Shown: piece by piece, positions 1 to 5,786 of the stretch
How the letters are laid out: the number at the start of each line of letters is the position of its first letter
Position numbering within the stretch: position 1 is the stretch's first letter
DNA from: Paenibacillus sp. UBA6285
Lineage (GTDB): Bacteria > Bacillota > Bacilli > Paenibacillales > Paenibacillaceae
DNA length: 6,925 nt
Direction of reading: 5' to 3'
Assembly (NCBI GenBank): GCA_002438345.1
Contig: DJUJ01000133.1
Span: 17,337-24,261, forward strand
The notes under the pieces: model-generated
Told to the model about the DNA's origin: nothing
What the model saw: only the letters and a program-made list of their open reading frames with translations
Databases searched by the model: none
Made by a program: the position numbers and the translations under genes

Positions 1-192
1 ACTTCTGTCATTTAAGAAGGCGATCCTGAGTATTTTTGCATCAGCACCAACTTTCTCACAGTTATAAACGACATTCCGCCCTCCGGTATGTGCCTTAATC
101 AGCCACGTTTCATAACCTTCTAACTCGTACAACTCTGATACTAATGGAAGCAAATATGCATCAAAGATTTTAACTACCTCATTATTAGTCAA
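1..192 (-). CDS. Phosphotransferase-family protein (APH/choline kinase-like), N-terminal 64 residues, truncated by window edge
   Basis: The reading frame starts at a TTG (190-192) and stays open for 64 codons to the left edge, so the catalytic part lies outside the window. The visible protein has an N-terminal helix containing IFDAYLLPLVSELYELEGYE, followed by WLIKAHTGGRNVVYNCEK and the strand AKILRIAF. That order (amphipathic helix, then N-x-V-Y, then x-L-R-I) matches the start of the aminoglycoside phosphotransferase/choline kinase fold, where small-molecule hydroxyls are phosphorylated with ATP. I recall closely similar proteins annotated as 'phosphotransferase enzyme family protein' in Firmicutes, but their substrate is not established. 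The TTG start is supported by a strong AAAGGAGAG at 198-206 and by the lack of an ATG nearby. There is no adjacent gene on the same strand, so it probably forms its own transcription unit. The family call is moderately sure; the substrate is unknown. Confidence 0.62.
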   Translation of the reverse strand, partial: MTNNEVVKIFDAYLLPLVSELYELEGYETWLIKAHTGGRNVVYNCEKVGADAKILRIAFLNDRS

Positions 193-387
193 AAAATCTC
201 TCCTTTAGCGTGATAGAATGTGTCCAACTAATTCTGCTTCTACGTACGAATATATAATCGCTGATTTTAAAAAGATATCTTCACATCCAACGTCTATTCT
301 CCCAATTCCACTTAATATATGTATAGTTTACCAGCTTCTACTGATAAACTGGATAGTGAAAACAATTATAATTGAATTATCCTGATT
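193..387. other. Intergenic region without a recognisable gene
   Basis: This A/T-rich stretch lies upstream of the phosphotransferase start and must carry its promoter. I could not pick a convincing -35/-10 pair: a TTGGAT and a TAAAAT are visible on the minus strand, but only about 15 bp apart. I see no RNA gene or mobile-element end here. Confidence 0.5.
198..206 (-). promoter_or_regulatory. Ribosome binding site for the TTG-initiated phosphotransferase
   Basis: On the minus strand this reads AAAGGAGAG, a near-perfect anti-16S match. The TTG codon at 190-192 follows after a short A/T-rich spacer. This site is what supports the non-ATG start. Confidence 0.75.
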
Positions 388-525
388 CGTTATTTTAGGC
401 CAGTTTCTGCAGCTCACGGAATTAATCGTTCTGAAGAGTACGACAGATACAACGAGTTGTTTTCACAGATCATAAAACGCCCAAACCGTAACAATTCGGG
501 ACGTATGCAATAACAATTAGGCGTT
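388..525 (-). repeat. Paenibacillus-type intergenic repeat with a decayed peptide-coding frame
   Basis: One minus-strand frame over this stretch reads as a compact, repeat-like peptide. It begins CYCIRPELLRFGRF, continues MICENNSLYLSYSSERLIP, meets a TGA at 414-416, then resumes AAETGLK before a TAA at 390-392. I recall near-identical short peptides annotated as hypothetical proteins or fused to gene ends in Paenibacillus genomes, which suggests a dispersed repeat rather than a real gene; this rests on memory, not a search. Within the frame, an ATG at 471-473 would give a 19-residue peptide ending at the TGA, with no convincing ribosome binding site. The DNA has two same-orientation copies of TAACAATT (489-496 and 511-518, 22 bp apart), flanked by short complementary ends CGCC/GGCG (478-481 and 520-523). 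The exact borders are uncertain. Confidence 0.5.
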
Positions 526-582
526 TATTAAATCGGCAATGCGACTATGTTCTTGTCCCTTTGCCGCTCCCCTAATTTTCAG

Positions 583-609
583 AAAAAAAAAGCCCTTACT
601 TGGGGCTTA
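583..609 (-). terminator. Intrinsic terminator (minus strand)
   Basis: The arms AAGCCC (590-595) and GGGCTT (603-608) pair perfectly around a 7-nt loop. On the minus strand the hairpin is followed by a run of nine T residues (complement of 583-591, overlapping the arm). The T-run is on one side only, so the terminator serves minus-strand transcription coming from the decayed region to the right. No intact gene now feeds it. Confidence 0.75.
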
Positions 610-623
610 ATTTATCAACATAT

Positions 624-680
624 TTAAGAGTCATACTTTTTAATATATGCATCCACGTAGTTTATTAGGTTTTTTGTTTG
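624..680 (-). pseudogene. Possible C-terminal scrap of an IS3-type OrfB transposase
   Basis: A minus-strand frame with no start codon reads QTKNLINYVDAYIKKYDS and then stops at TAA (624-626). The pattern (aromatic)-(V/I)-D-x-Y-I-x-x-Y resembles the helix near the C-terminus of IS3-family OrfB integrases, usually written Y-I-x-x-Y-N-x-x-R. The OrfA remnant lies on the same strand just upstream, and a terminator lies just downstream. Only 18 residues are readable, an in-frame stop sits directly before them, and the diagnostic downstream residues are absent, so this is a weak call that could be chance. Confidence 0.2.
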
Positions 681-746
681 ACATCAATAGCCAAACTTAA
701 TGGAATGAATGAATCTATTTTAAAGATACCTTTCTTTAACATTTTT

Positions 747-1055
747 TTATTTTTCATGAACAATTCTAATTTTGATACTTAAAAAATGGAGGTGAAATAA
801 ATCCTTTAGATTAGACTGAAGAGGTCTTCCTGACGCATGACTTCTTGTATCCTGTAAACCTAAGATTCCATTCTCCTGATAGTTCGCACGCCATCTCTTT
901 CCTGAGGATTCGACTCTTTGGATCCCGATAACGGTTACGTCAAAACCACATTTTTCAAATATTTCTCACGGTAACTTGCCCTTGTTATTTTCTAAGATGA
1001 ACAATTGCTTAAACGCATCCGTATATGTAATTGCTTTTGATGATAAGGACTTCAC
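747..1055 (-). pseudogene. IS3-family transposase OrfA (helix-turn-helix), decayed
   Basis: From a GTG at 1053-1055 the frame reads KAITYTDAFKQLFILENNKG and on to KLP. It then meets TGA at 966-968 and continues in the same frame with EIFEKCGFDVTVIGIQRVES, KRWRANYQENGILGLQDTRS and SGRPLQSN, stopping at TAA 747-749. The order (helix with F-K-x-x-F, the W-x-x-x-Y-x-x-x-G-x-x-G-L-x-D-T-R element, then S-G-R-P) is the N-terminal DNA-binding region of IS3/IS150-type OrfA proteins. The internal TGA falls where relatives usually have arginine (KLP-R-EIFE), so a single CGA-to-TGA change explains it. After GRPL the sequence no longer follows the family in this frame. A second frame (665-778) shows SKLELFMKNKKMLKK, which looks like the OrfA coiled coil, implying a frameshift. 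No ribosome binding site is visible and no catalytic OrfB remains. The element is dead. Confidence 0.72.
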
Positions 1056-1085
1056 ATAAGGAGTAGTTTAGGCATTTTATAAATG

Positions 1086-1112
1086 ATAACAAAACGGATT
1101 ACATTTTGTTAT
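1086..1112. repeat. Perfect 9-bp inverted repeat
   Basis: The arms ATAACAAAA (1086-1094) and TTTTGTTAT (1104-1112) are exact reverse complements around a 9-nt spacer. The repeat lies about 30 bp upstream of the OrfA remnant. It has no GC-rich stem or T-run, so it is not a typical terminator. It could be an operator-like site or part of the ancestral insertion-element end; nothing visible decides this. Confidence 0.6.
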
Positions 1113-1361
1113 ATGTCTCCATGAATCTTTAACGAGTTTGATTATAAACAGACGTACTCAGGATGCCATTGCTTTTTCACAAGAAAAAACCACATGAAGT
1201 ATGTAATACTTTCTCATGCGTTTGAGATTATTCTGTAATTATCATAATAGTTCGTAGTCCAAAAGGTGTGTGATCCAAGTAAATGCTTTACAAAGAAAAA
1301 AGTGATGCTCTATTTTTCCACCGTACAATACAGAAAACACTGTGATGTTGCCAGGATATGC
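1113..1361. other. Non-coding, no recognisable gene
   Basis: This A/T-rich stretch lies between the IS remnant and the terminator of the germination operon. Open frames here are short, lack ribosome binding sites and have no recognisable motifs. An imperfect palindrome around 1193-1218 is the only structure I see. Confidence 0.5.
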
Positions 1362-1401
1362 AAAAAAGTTTTTAGAGGTACATATGCACCTCTAAAAGCT
1401 T
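1362..1401 (-). terminator. Intrinsic terminator of the germinant-receptor operon
   Basis: A 14-bp stem (1366-1379 with 1388-1401, including one wobble pair) encloses the 8-nt loop ACATATGC. The core arms TTTTAGAGGT and ACCTCTAAAA are perfect. On the minus strand the stem runs into a stretch of six T residues (complement of 1362-1367, partly inside the stem). It lies 25 bp after the stop of the receptor C subunit, in the right place and orientation to end the three-gene transcript. Confidence 0.85.
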
Positions 1402-1426
1402 ATGTACAACGAAATCTTGAAATTTG

Positions 1427-2518
1427 TTATTTTATTGCTCCCGTTCCCTGCATAGAAACTTTAACATGTACATCAAATACAGCCTCGGGATAAATGGTCT
1501 GCCATTGCTCCCATTCCTTATCCCCTTCATGCCGGGTAGCTCTATAGAGCAATCCGAAACCGAGTGGATCTATCCCGTTTGTTTGCAGCTTTTTCAGCAA
1601 GCTTGATATCTTCGTCTTCTCTTCCTGTTCAACATTCTTTTCAAATTCATCCCAATTGTCTTCATACAGCAGGTTTACGAATTCTTCTACAATTCCGCGC
1701 ATTTGGACAGATACATGAATAACTGGTTTATTTTTATTGTTTGTATCAATCGTATAGCGCCTCTTCAGTTGTTCAATGGCCAAGACGAAAGGTTGATCTA
1801 CCATTTTTGTGGTGATTTCGAAATGAGGATAACTTTTAAGCAGTTCTTTAAAGACGCGAGTTTCCTCTGGAGTCAAAATCGTTTTTATCTTCTGCTTGTC
1901 TAAAAGAGCAGCCGTATCAATTTTGTATACCTCTTTTTCAGCCTCGATGACCGGCAAGTAGGGGTCCATGCCCTTTTCAGTGGTTCGACGATAGAAATCA
2001 TAAAATTGTTCGGGAACCGTGAACGATGAGATTGATCCCGATTCGGACAGGCTTAAAAACAATGCATTACCTGAAAAATTTTCCGATTTTGGTTTCATTT
2101 TAAGAACGGTCTCCGCGTTAGGCTTTCCTAATGCCACCATCCCCTCCATCGGAATATCGAATCTTCGCGACAGCCAACTAAGCGGCTCTTTGATACTCTC
2201 ATGGGCTAATGATTCACCCAAAATACATACTTCTAAGAGGCCATAATTGAGATCTTTCGATATTTTTGTGGTTATCCGCCCGATCGCGCCTGTTATCGTT
2301 TCGGAATTCTCGCTTATAATTTGAGTATTATTCACAGAAGGATCAATTTTTTGGGCGGGTAAAGCTAATTTTAAAGTCACGCGATATGGATTATTTACAT
2401 CATCCGATTTATCTACTCCGATGGCGATCACGAATATTCGTTTGTCGATATCCTTGAAGGCACAACCCGATTGTATAGCCACTGTAAAGCAGAGGAGTAA
2501 CAGGAAGATGGTTTTCAT
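1427..2518 (-). CDS. Ger(x)C-family spore germination lipoprotein (germinant-receptor C subunit)
   Basis: This is the lipid-anchored C subunit of a GerA/GerK-type nutrient germinant receptor in the inner spore membrane. From the ATG at 2516-2518 the product is 363 residues. MKTIFLLLLCFTVAI is a lipoprotein signal peptide, and Cys19 in QSGC is the predicted lipidated residue. The mature N-terminal domain opens with DIDKRIFVIAIGVD, the usual Ger(x)C start. The C-terminal part ends with the family signature IDPLGFGLLYRATRH (about 316-330) and PEAVFDVHVKVSMQGTG. The frame extends five codons further to an ATG at 2533. I prefer 2518 because its ATG overlaps the permease stop as ATGA and yields a clean signal peptide, whereas MEAQS would precede it with no better ribosome binding site. 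Two details are unusual: position -3 of the lipobox is Gln rather than Leu, and the Trp that commonly follows the cysteine is Ala. Length is close to normal. A terminator follows 25 bp downstream. Confidence 0.93.
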   Translation of the reverse strand: MKTIFLLLLCFTVAIQSGCAFKDIDKRIFVIAIGVDKSDDVNNPYRVTLKLALPAQKIDPSVNNTQIISENSETITGAIGRITTKISKDLNYGLLEVCILGESLAHESIKEPLSWLSRRFDIPMEGMVALGKPNAETVLKMKPKSENFSGNALFLSLSESGSISSFTVPEQFYDFYRRTTEKGMDPYLPVIEAEKEVYKIDTAALLDKQKIKTILTPEETRVFKELLKSYPHFEITTKMVDQPFVLAIEQLKRRYTIDTNNKNKPVIHVSVQMRGIVEEFVNLLYEDNWDEFEKNVEQEEKTKISSLLKKLQTNGIDPLGFGLLYRATRHEGDKEWEQWQTIYPEAVFDVHVKVSMQGTGAIK

Positions 2519-3612
2519 GCTCTGCGCTTCCATTTCATTACAGCAAACAACGCCATAAGCGCGACCATCAGAAATTCGGTATAAAATCGCAGCTCAAGCC
2601 AATTGACTGTATGGTATTTGATTTGTTTTAGTGTGAATGTGTTGAAGTAGATCATTGTAATGACGGTGAATAGGCCGCAGATTGTCCAAGATAATAGTTG
2701 TTCCTTTCGTGGATTGTTTTGAAATTCCATAGAGAAGCATCCTTTCAACAGTTCAAGTCCAACATGAATGGTTACAGCCGCATAAATTAGGAGCAAAAAA
2801 AGGACTATGAGAAAATAAGGCATAATCGTACGAGAGAATAACCCTGACATGATACCAATAGAATCTAATGCAGAATACGTGGGGGCTATATAATTTCCCA
2901 CCCCGTAAGTGCCATGAATCCCAATGGAAATAAGCAAACCAATGACCAAAATATGAAGATTAACAAGTAGGATAATGGGGGTGAACTTCCATTTGATTTT
3001 ACTGGGGACAACTCGGTTAAATATGATCAAGCTGACGAATCCAGAGAAAACAATATTTGCTGCAGTAATCGTTTCCCATTTTGGCCAAGTGAATACATAA
3101 TCTGACATTGCTTTAATGGAATTCCACTCTATTCCTTGGCTAAAGACGGCTTTTGTTAAAATGTAATACATTATAGGAATACAAATAAAAAGAACCAGCT
3201 CTAGCGTACTTAAGATTGTTTTACTTGACCTTGTAGCTCCCCAAGATACAGTAAGAAACATAAATGCTAAGATAATAATTGTTTTTACATCTGTTAGATA
3301 CATATTAAAAAAGGATGATGCGTATCCTATCATGATACATCCTTTTGTTATAGTCATAATTGAAAAAAATATTAATAAAGATACTCTTGCCCCTGCCGGC
3401 AAAAACATCCGAAAGATTTCAGGCAAACCTTGCTTTGGAAAATGCCCTAATGACTTCGTCATTGTTACAAGAAATATCATGCCGCTAACCGCACTTATCA
3501 CGATAGCCATCATGCTTCCATTAAACCGTTCATCCAATAAAAGGTTATATAATAAAAGACCTGAGATGGTTAACCCATCACACCATAATACATAAAAAAC
3601 ATATCGATTCAA
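2515..3612 (-). CDS. GerAB/ArcD/ProY-family permease-like germinant-receptor B subunit
   Basis: This integral membrane B subunit of the nutrient germinant receptor is related to amino-acid transporters. In Bacillus subtilis GerAB the homologous protein contains the L-alanine binding site. The 365-residue product shows about ten hydrophobic segments (roughly 5-24, 34-52, 76-100, 111-124, 136-154, 184-200, 209-231, 262-285, 305-324 and 343-360), the usual size and topology for the family. The N-terminus, MNRYVFYVLWCDGLTISG, and the early FNGSMMAIVIS and GLPEIF differ from the classical I-S-x-x-Q-L opening. They match a divergent GerAB/ArcD/ProY subgroup that I recall from Paenibacillus. Translation starts at TTG (3610-3612) behind AAAGGAGGA (3622-3630). 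The gene begins 24 bp after the A subunit stops and shares an ATGA overlap with the C subunit, which indicates translational coupling. The germinant cannot be read from sequence. Confidence 0.92.
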   Translation of the reverse strand: MNRYVFYVLWCDGLTISGLLLYNLLLDERFNGSMMAIVISAVSGMIFLVTMTKSLGHFPKQGLPEIFRMFLPAGARVSLLIFFSIMTITKGCIMIGYASSFFNMYLTDVKTIIILAFMFLTVSWGATRSSKTILSTLELVLFICIPIMYYILTKAVFSQGIEWNSIKAMSDYVFTWPKWETITAANIVFSGFVSLIIFNRVVPSKIKWKFTPIILLVNLHILVIGLLISIGIHGTYGVGNYIAPTYSALDSIGIMSGLFSRTIMPYFLIVLFLLLIYAAVTIHVGLELLKGCFSMEFQNNPRKEQLLSWTICGLFTVITMIYFNTFTLKQIKYHTVNWLELRFYTEFLMVALMALFAVMKWKRRA

Positions 3613-3621
3613 TGAAAAGCA

Positions 3622-3630
3622 TCCTCCTTT
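3622..3630 (-). promoter_or_regulatory. Ribosome binding site fixing the TTG start of the permease subunit
   Basis: On the minus strand this reads AAAGGAGGA and is followed after 10 nt by TTG (3610-3612). The ATG that directly abuts this motif is out of frame and closes after 13 codons, so the TTG is the credible start. Confidence 0.75.
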
Positions 3631-3636
3631 CCTTTA

Positions 3637-4962
3637 TTATTTTCCGAATTTTTCATGCTCTCCAATAAACACTTTTAAATAAGGTTCACCAAAGCTCTTT
3701 AAATCGTTCAAGTAAACGATCAAACAAAATAGTCCTGCGATTAGGCCCACATATCCAAATAAACTAGCTAACAAGATAAAAGGATATTTGACAATCCGTA
3801 ATGCAAAACTCATAGCATTGATCGGTACGACAAAATTGGCGATACCAATGGCGGCAGTTACGATAATCATGATATTGCTAACCAGATTTGCCTGCTGCGC
3901 AGCTTGTCCTAGAATTAATCCGCCAACCGTCGTTGCCGCCGCACTAATCGATTTGGGAAGCCGTATGCTAGCTTCGATTAAGGTATCGATTAAGAACATC
4001 ATAATGAGCACTTCAATGTACGACGGATAGGGAATACTCGCACGGCTACCAGCTATAGAGAAGGCGAGTTGGGCTTGAAACAACTCAGGGTTGAATGAGA
4101 CCATAGAGATATAGATGCCAGGAAGCAGCACCGTAATGAAAATGCCGATATAACGTAGCACCACAAGGCTTAAACTGATCCATAACTGCTCAAAAGCATC
4201 ATCCATCGAGGAAATAAAATCATAAAAAGTAGCCGGGGCGATTAAAACGAATGGGCTACCTTCGACAAGAAGAACGATTTTACCTTGTATCAGATTTAAC
4301 GCGACGCGATCCGGTCTTTCTGTAATCATCAATGTAGGAAAAAGTGAGTATTTACGACTAGTAAGTAATCTTTGAAGGTGTGCCGCCGAAAGAATGACAT
4401 CCGGTTTAATCGAAGCGAGCTGCGTTTGAAGTTCACTTAATACTCCTTTATCAACTAGAAGACTATCATAAACCAAACCGACTTCTGTCTGTGGTAATCC
4501 CCTAAGCTTTCTTTGCTCATAAACAAGATTTGGAGAGGGATAACGATACCGAATCAAATTGAGATTTGTATCAATCACATCGCTGAATGAATGTTGCGAG
4601 CCATAAATCGCCGTTTCCGAGCTTGCATCCCCAAGCTGATTATTGATCACTTTTTTCGCGCTGAACAAGAAAAGCTCGTTTTCCATCTGAATACAGGCAT
4701 GGCCGATCATCAACTTCTGCAAAATGTCTTGTTCCTTTTCCGGTTTGCTGATGTCGGGAAGTGAAGTAAGATAATCTTTGAATTCCTCTTTACTCGAGCA
4801 TTCTAGTATGGAGTAGATCAGATCAGCCTTGATTTTCTTTTCATCGCAAACGCTGACCAAGTAGAGGATCTCCAACTCAATATCCTGAATTCGAACGAGT
4901 TCCTTCTTCATATCGCTTGAGGAAGCTAGCTGCTTCTTTATTAGTTGAAAGGCTTCGATCAT
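3637..4962 (-). CDS. GerA-family spore germination protein (germinant-receptor A subunit)
   Basis: This is the A subunit of a nutrient germinant receptor. In the characterised B. subtilis GerA receptor, this subunit oligomerises into a membrane ion channel that starts germination. The 441-residue product has a soluble N-terminal half (about 1-260) and a membrane half with hydrophobic segments near 264-286, 315-332, 361-380 and 388-418. Family motifs are clear: TNLNLIRYR (132-140), LLVEGSPFVLIAPATFYDF (231-249), PGIYISMVSFNPEL (281-294), RLPKSISAAATTVGGLILGQ (334-353), IANFVVP (374-380) and SFGEPYL (423-429). The usual R-G-P-x-x-G-F-x-E motif ahead of TNLNLIR is replaced here by YGSQHSFSD (120-128). 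The protein is somewhat shorter than many relatives because both ends are short. The ATG start follows GGAGG (4974-4978) with an 11-nt spacer, slightly long; the TTG between them is out of frame. It is the first gene of the three-gene operon, 24 bp before the permease. Expression in the forespore is expected, but no clear sigma-G promoter was found. Confidence 0.95.
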   Translation of the reverse strand: MIEAFQLIKKQLASSSDMKKELVRIQDIELEILYLVSVCDEKKIKADLIYSILECSSKEEFKDYLTSLPDISKPEKEQDILQKLMIGHACIQMENELFLFSAKKVINNQLGDASSETAIYGSQHSFSDVIDTNLNLIRYRYPSPNLVYEQRKLRGLPQTEVGLVYDSLLVDKGVLSELQTQLASIKPDVILSAAHLQRLLTSRKYSLFPTLMITERPDRVALNLIQGKIVLLVEGSPFVLIAPATFYDFISSMDDAFEQLWISLSLVVLRYIGIFITVLLPGIYISMVSFNPELFQAQLAFSIAGSRASIPYPSYIEVLIMMFLIDTLIEASIRLPKSISAAATTVGGLILGQAAQQANLVSNIMIIVTAAIGIANFVVPINAMSFALRIVKYPFILLASLFGYVGLIAGLFCLIVYLNDLKSFGEPYLKVFIGEHEKFGK

Positions 4963-5003
4963 GGTGCAGCAATCCTCCGGTTCTTTTTTATCATCTTTTC
5001 CTT

Positions 5004-5012
5004 TTATCCACA
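5004..5012 (+). promoter_or_regulatory. Perfect DnaA-box consensus in the ger operon upstream region
   Basis: TTATCCACA matches the DnaA 9-mer consensus exactly and lies 42 bp upstream of the A subunit start. I noticed no second copy nearby, so this is not an origin. It may be a regulatory DnaA site or a chance match. Confidence 0.3.
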
Positions 5013-5144
5013 GTTTTATTCTTGCTTATAAATATACTAATAATCGAAAGAACCATTTTCATACTAATCCATAATATTTACCACTATTTATGAAGGTATA
5101 AATTCCGTAAAGTTAAGAAAATCATATCCTCCCAGTTATAAAAC

Positions 5145-5187
5145 AAAAAGGCAGGAACAAGGTTTATCACCTTATTTCCTGCCTTTC
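5145..5187 (-). terminator. Long two-part hairpin terminator, minus strand
   Basis: An outer 11-bp stem (AAAGGCAGGAA at 5147-5157 with TTCCTGCCTTT at 5176-5186) encloses a second stem (AAGGT at 5159-5163 with ACCTT at 5169-5173). On the minus strand the outer stem runs into CTTTTTGTTTT. It stands after the glycoside-hydrolase remnant and upstream of the germination operon, so it would insulate the operon from read-through. The plus-strand side has only TTTC, so use in that direction would be weak. Confidence 0.82.
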
Positions 5188-5203
5188 AATTATCACGTCA
5201 TAA

Positions 5204-5427
5204 CTAACGGCAATTCCCTCGTGGCCCCATTCTTCCTTCAAAATCCGGGTACCGACTTTTCATCCCGTATCGTTTTAGTTCACAACAATTCATCGTATTT
5301 GGCAGGTCGGTCTGTACATGTCCCAGTGGGCATCGCACATTGCATAAGAGCTCTGAACAGCCAGTCCCTGTTTTGTTCCATCCAATTGCAAGTTCCATTC
5401 GCCTTCCAGGCTGATCTTTGTCTGCAA
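5204..5427 (-). pseudogene. Truncated, frameshifted start of a probable glycoside hydrolase family 2-type protein
   Basis: A TTG (5425-5427) stands 7 nt after AGGAGT (5434-5439) and begins LQTKISLEGEWNLQLDGTKQ-GL. The pattern I-S-L-x-G-E-W-x-x-x-L-D-x-x-x-x-G is typical of the N-terminal sugar-binding domain of GH2-type enzymes and related esterases. That frame stops at 5290. A second minus-strand frame (stop at 5204-5206) carries DLPNTMN at the point where relatives have L-P-G-T-x-D, so a frameshift separates the two. After this the sequence leaves the family, and a terminator follows within 20 bp. Only about 70 of the several hundred expected codons survive, so most of the gene has been deleted. 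The open frames of 64 and 67 residues here are pieces of this relic, not independent genes. The GH2 assignment rests on one motif block. Confidence 0.45.
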
Positions 5428-5433
5428 AATATC

Positions 5434-5439
5434 ACTCCT
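5434..5439 (-). promoter_or_regulatory. Intact ribosome binding site of the glycoside-hydrolase remnant
   Basis: On the minus strand this reads AGGAGT, 7 nt from the TTG at 5425-5427. It locates the original start downstream of the ATG at 5491-5493, which opens the same frame but lacks a comparably placed site and adds residues not seen in the family. Confidence 0.5.
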
Positions 5440-5449
5440 ATTTTGGTAA

Positions 5450-5590
5450 TCACTGAACTCTAGTGTAGCACTCCCCCTGATAAAACTTAGCATTTGGCGC
5501 CAGATAATTCAGTACGACCTTGTGGGGCCCTCTCTTTTTGAATGATCTCTTATGTTTCGCCTGAAAACAGTAAAAATGGCCTAGCACCAT
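5450..5590 (-). pseudogene. Small open fragment, possible tail of a decayed upstream gene
   Basis: From an ATG at 5588-5590 the frame gives 46 residues and ends at TGA 5450-5452, just 22 bp before the start of the glycoside-hydrolase remnant. The end, KVVLNYLAPNAKFYQGECYT, has a strand-turn-strand look like the C-terminal beta-sandwich of several sugar hydrolases. Upstream of the ATG the same frame stays open for another 14 codons (including WNIRSVANRMN) before a stop. The placement suits the 3' end of the preceding gene in a lost operon. I do not recognise the family, no ribosome binding site supports the ATG, and it may be non-coding. Confidence 0.25.
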
Positions 5591-5678
5591 ACGATTTGAG
5601 TGGTTAACATTCATTCGATTGGCGACAGACCTAATATTCCATTATGGCCGGAACAATGAATGAGCCCACTAACAAACA
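5591..5678. other. Non-coding spacer between terminator and gene relic
   Basis: This is a short stretch with no ribosome binding site and no recognisable motif beyond the in-frame extension noted for the 5450-5590 fragment. Confidence 0.4.
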
Positions 5679-5704
5679 AAAAAAGCCGCAATGAGCGACT
5701 TTTT
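5679..5704 (-). terminator. Intrinsic terminator of the alpha/beta-hydrolase gene
   Basis: A 10-bp stem (5680-5689 with 5695-5704) closes a 5-nt loop. It is perfect only on the minus strand, where the single mismatch becomes a G-U pair. On that strand it ends in seven T residues followed by GTTTGTT. It lies about 80 bp after the hydrolase stop. Confidence 0.82.
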
Positions 5705-5786
5705 GATTATAGTTGACTACTGTGCTCCCACTATTGGATGCGGACCAGCAACAAAACCACAATAGCTTTGCTTTTCGATCTTCAGA

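Noticed and set aside
331..352. CCAGCTT/AAACTGG hairpin upstream of the phosphotransferase
   Set aside because: The stem is short with a mismatch and a large loop, with no associated expression signal.
966..968. TGA inside OrfA as programmed read-through or selenocysteine
   Set aside because: Relatives have arginine here, no recoding structure is evident, and further lesions follow, so simple decay is the better explanation.
1193..1218. Imperfect palindrome CATGAAGTAT/ATACTTTCTCATG
   Set aside because: Mismatches interrupt the arms and there is no T-run or gene placement to support a terminator or operator.
1266..1493. 75-codon plus-strand open frame over the operon terminator and the end of the C subunit gene
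   Set aside because: It has no ribosome binding site, reads through a terminator hairpin and overlaps a solid gene on the other strand. The peptide shows no family motif.
5013..5145. Sigma-G/sigma-F type promoter for the germination operon
   Set aside because: TGAAAA followed 18 bp later by GTATATT and an isolated CATAAATA are visible on the minus strand, but neither matches the -35/-10 pair with correct spacing well enough to call.
5221..5463. 80-codon plus-strand open frame opposite the glycoside-hydrolase remnant
   Set aside because: It is the antisense shadow of the remnant, without a ribosome binding site or recognisable domain.
5204..5493. Two overlapping 64- and 67-codon minus-strand frames as separate small genes
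   Set aside because: They are two frames of one damaged gene start. The GEWNLQLD block and the LPNTMN block join only across a frameshift.
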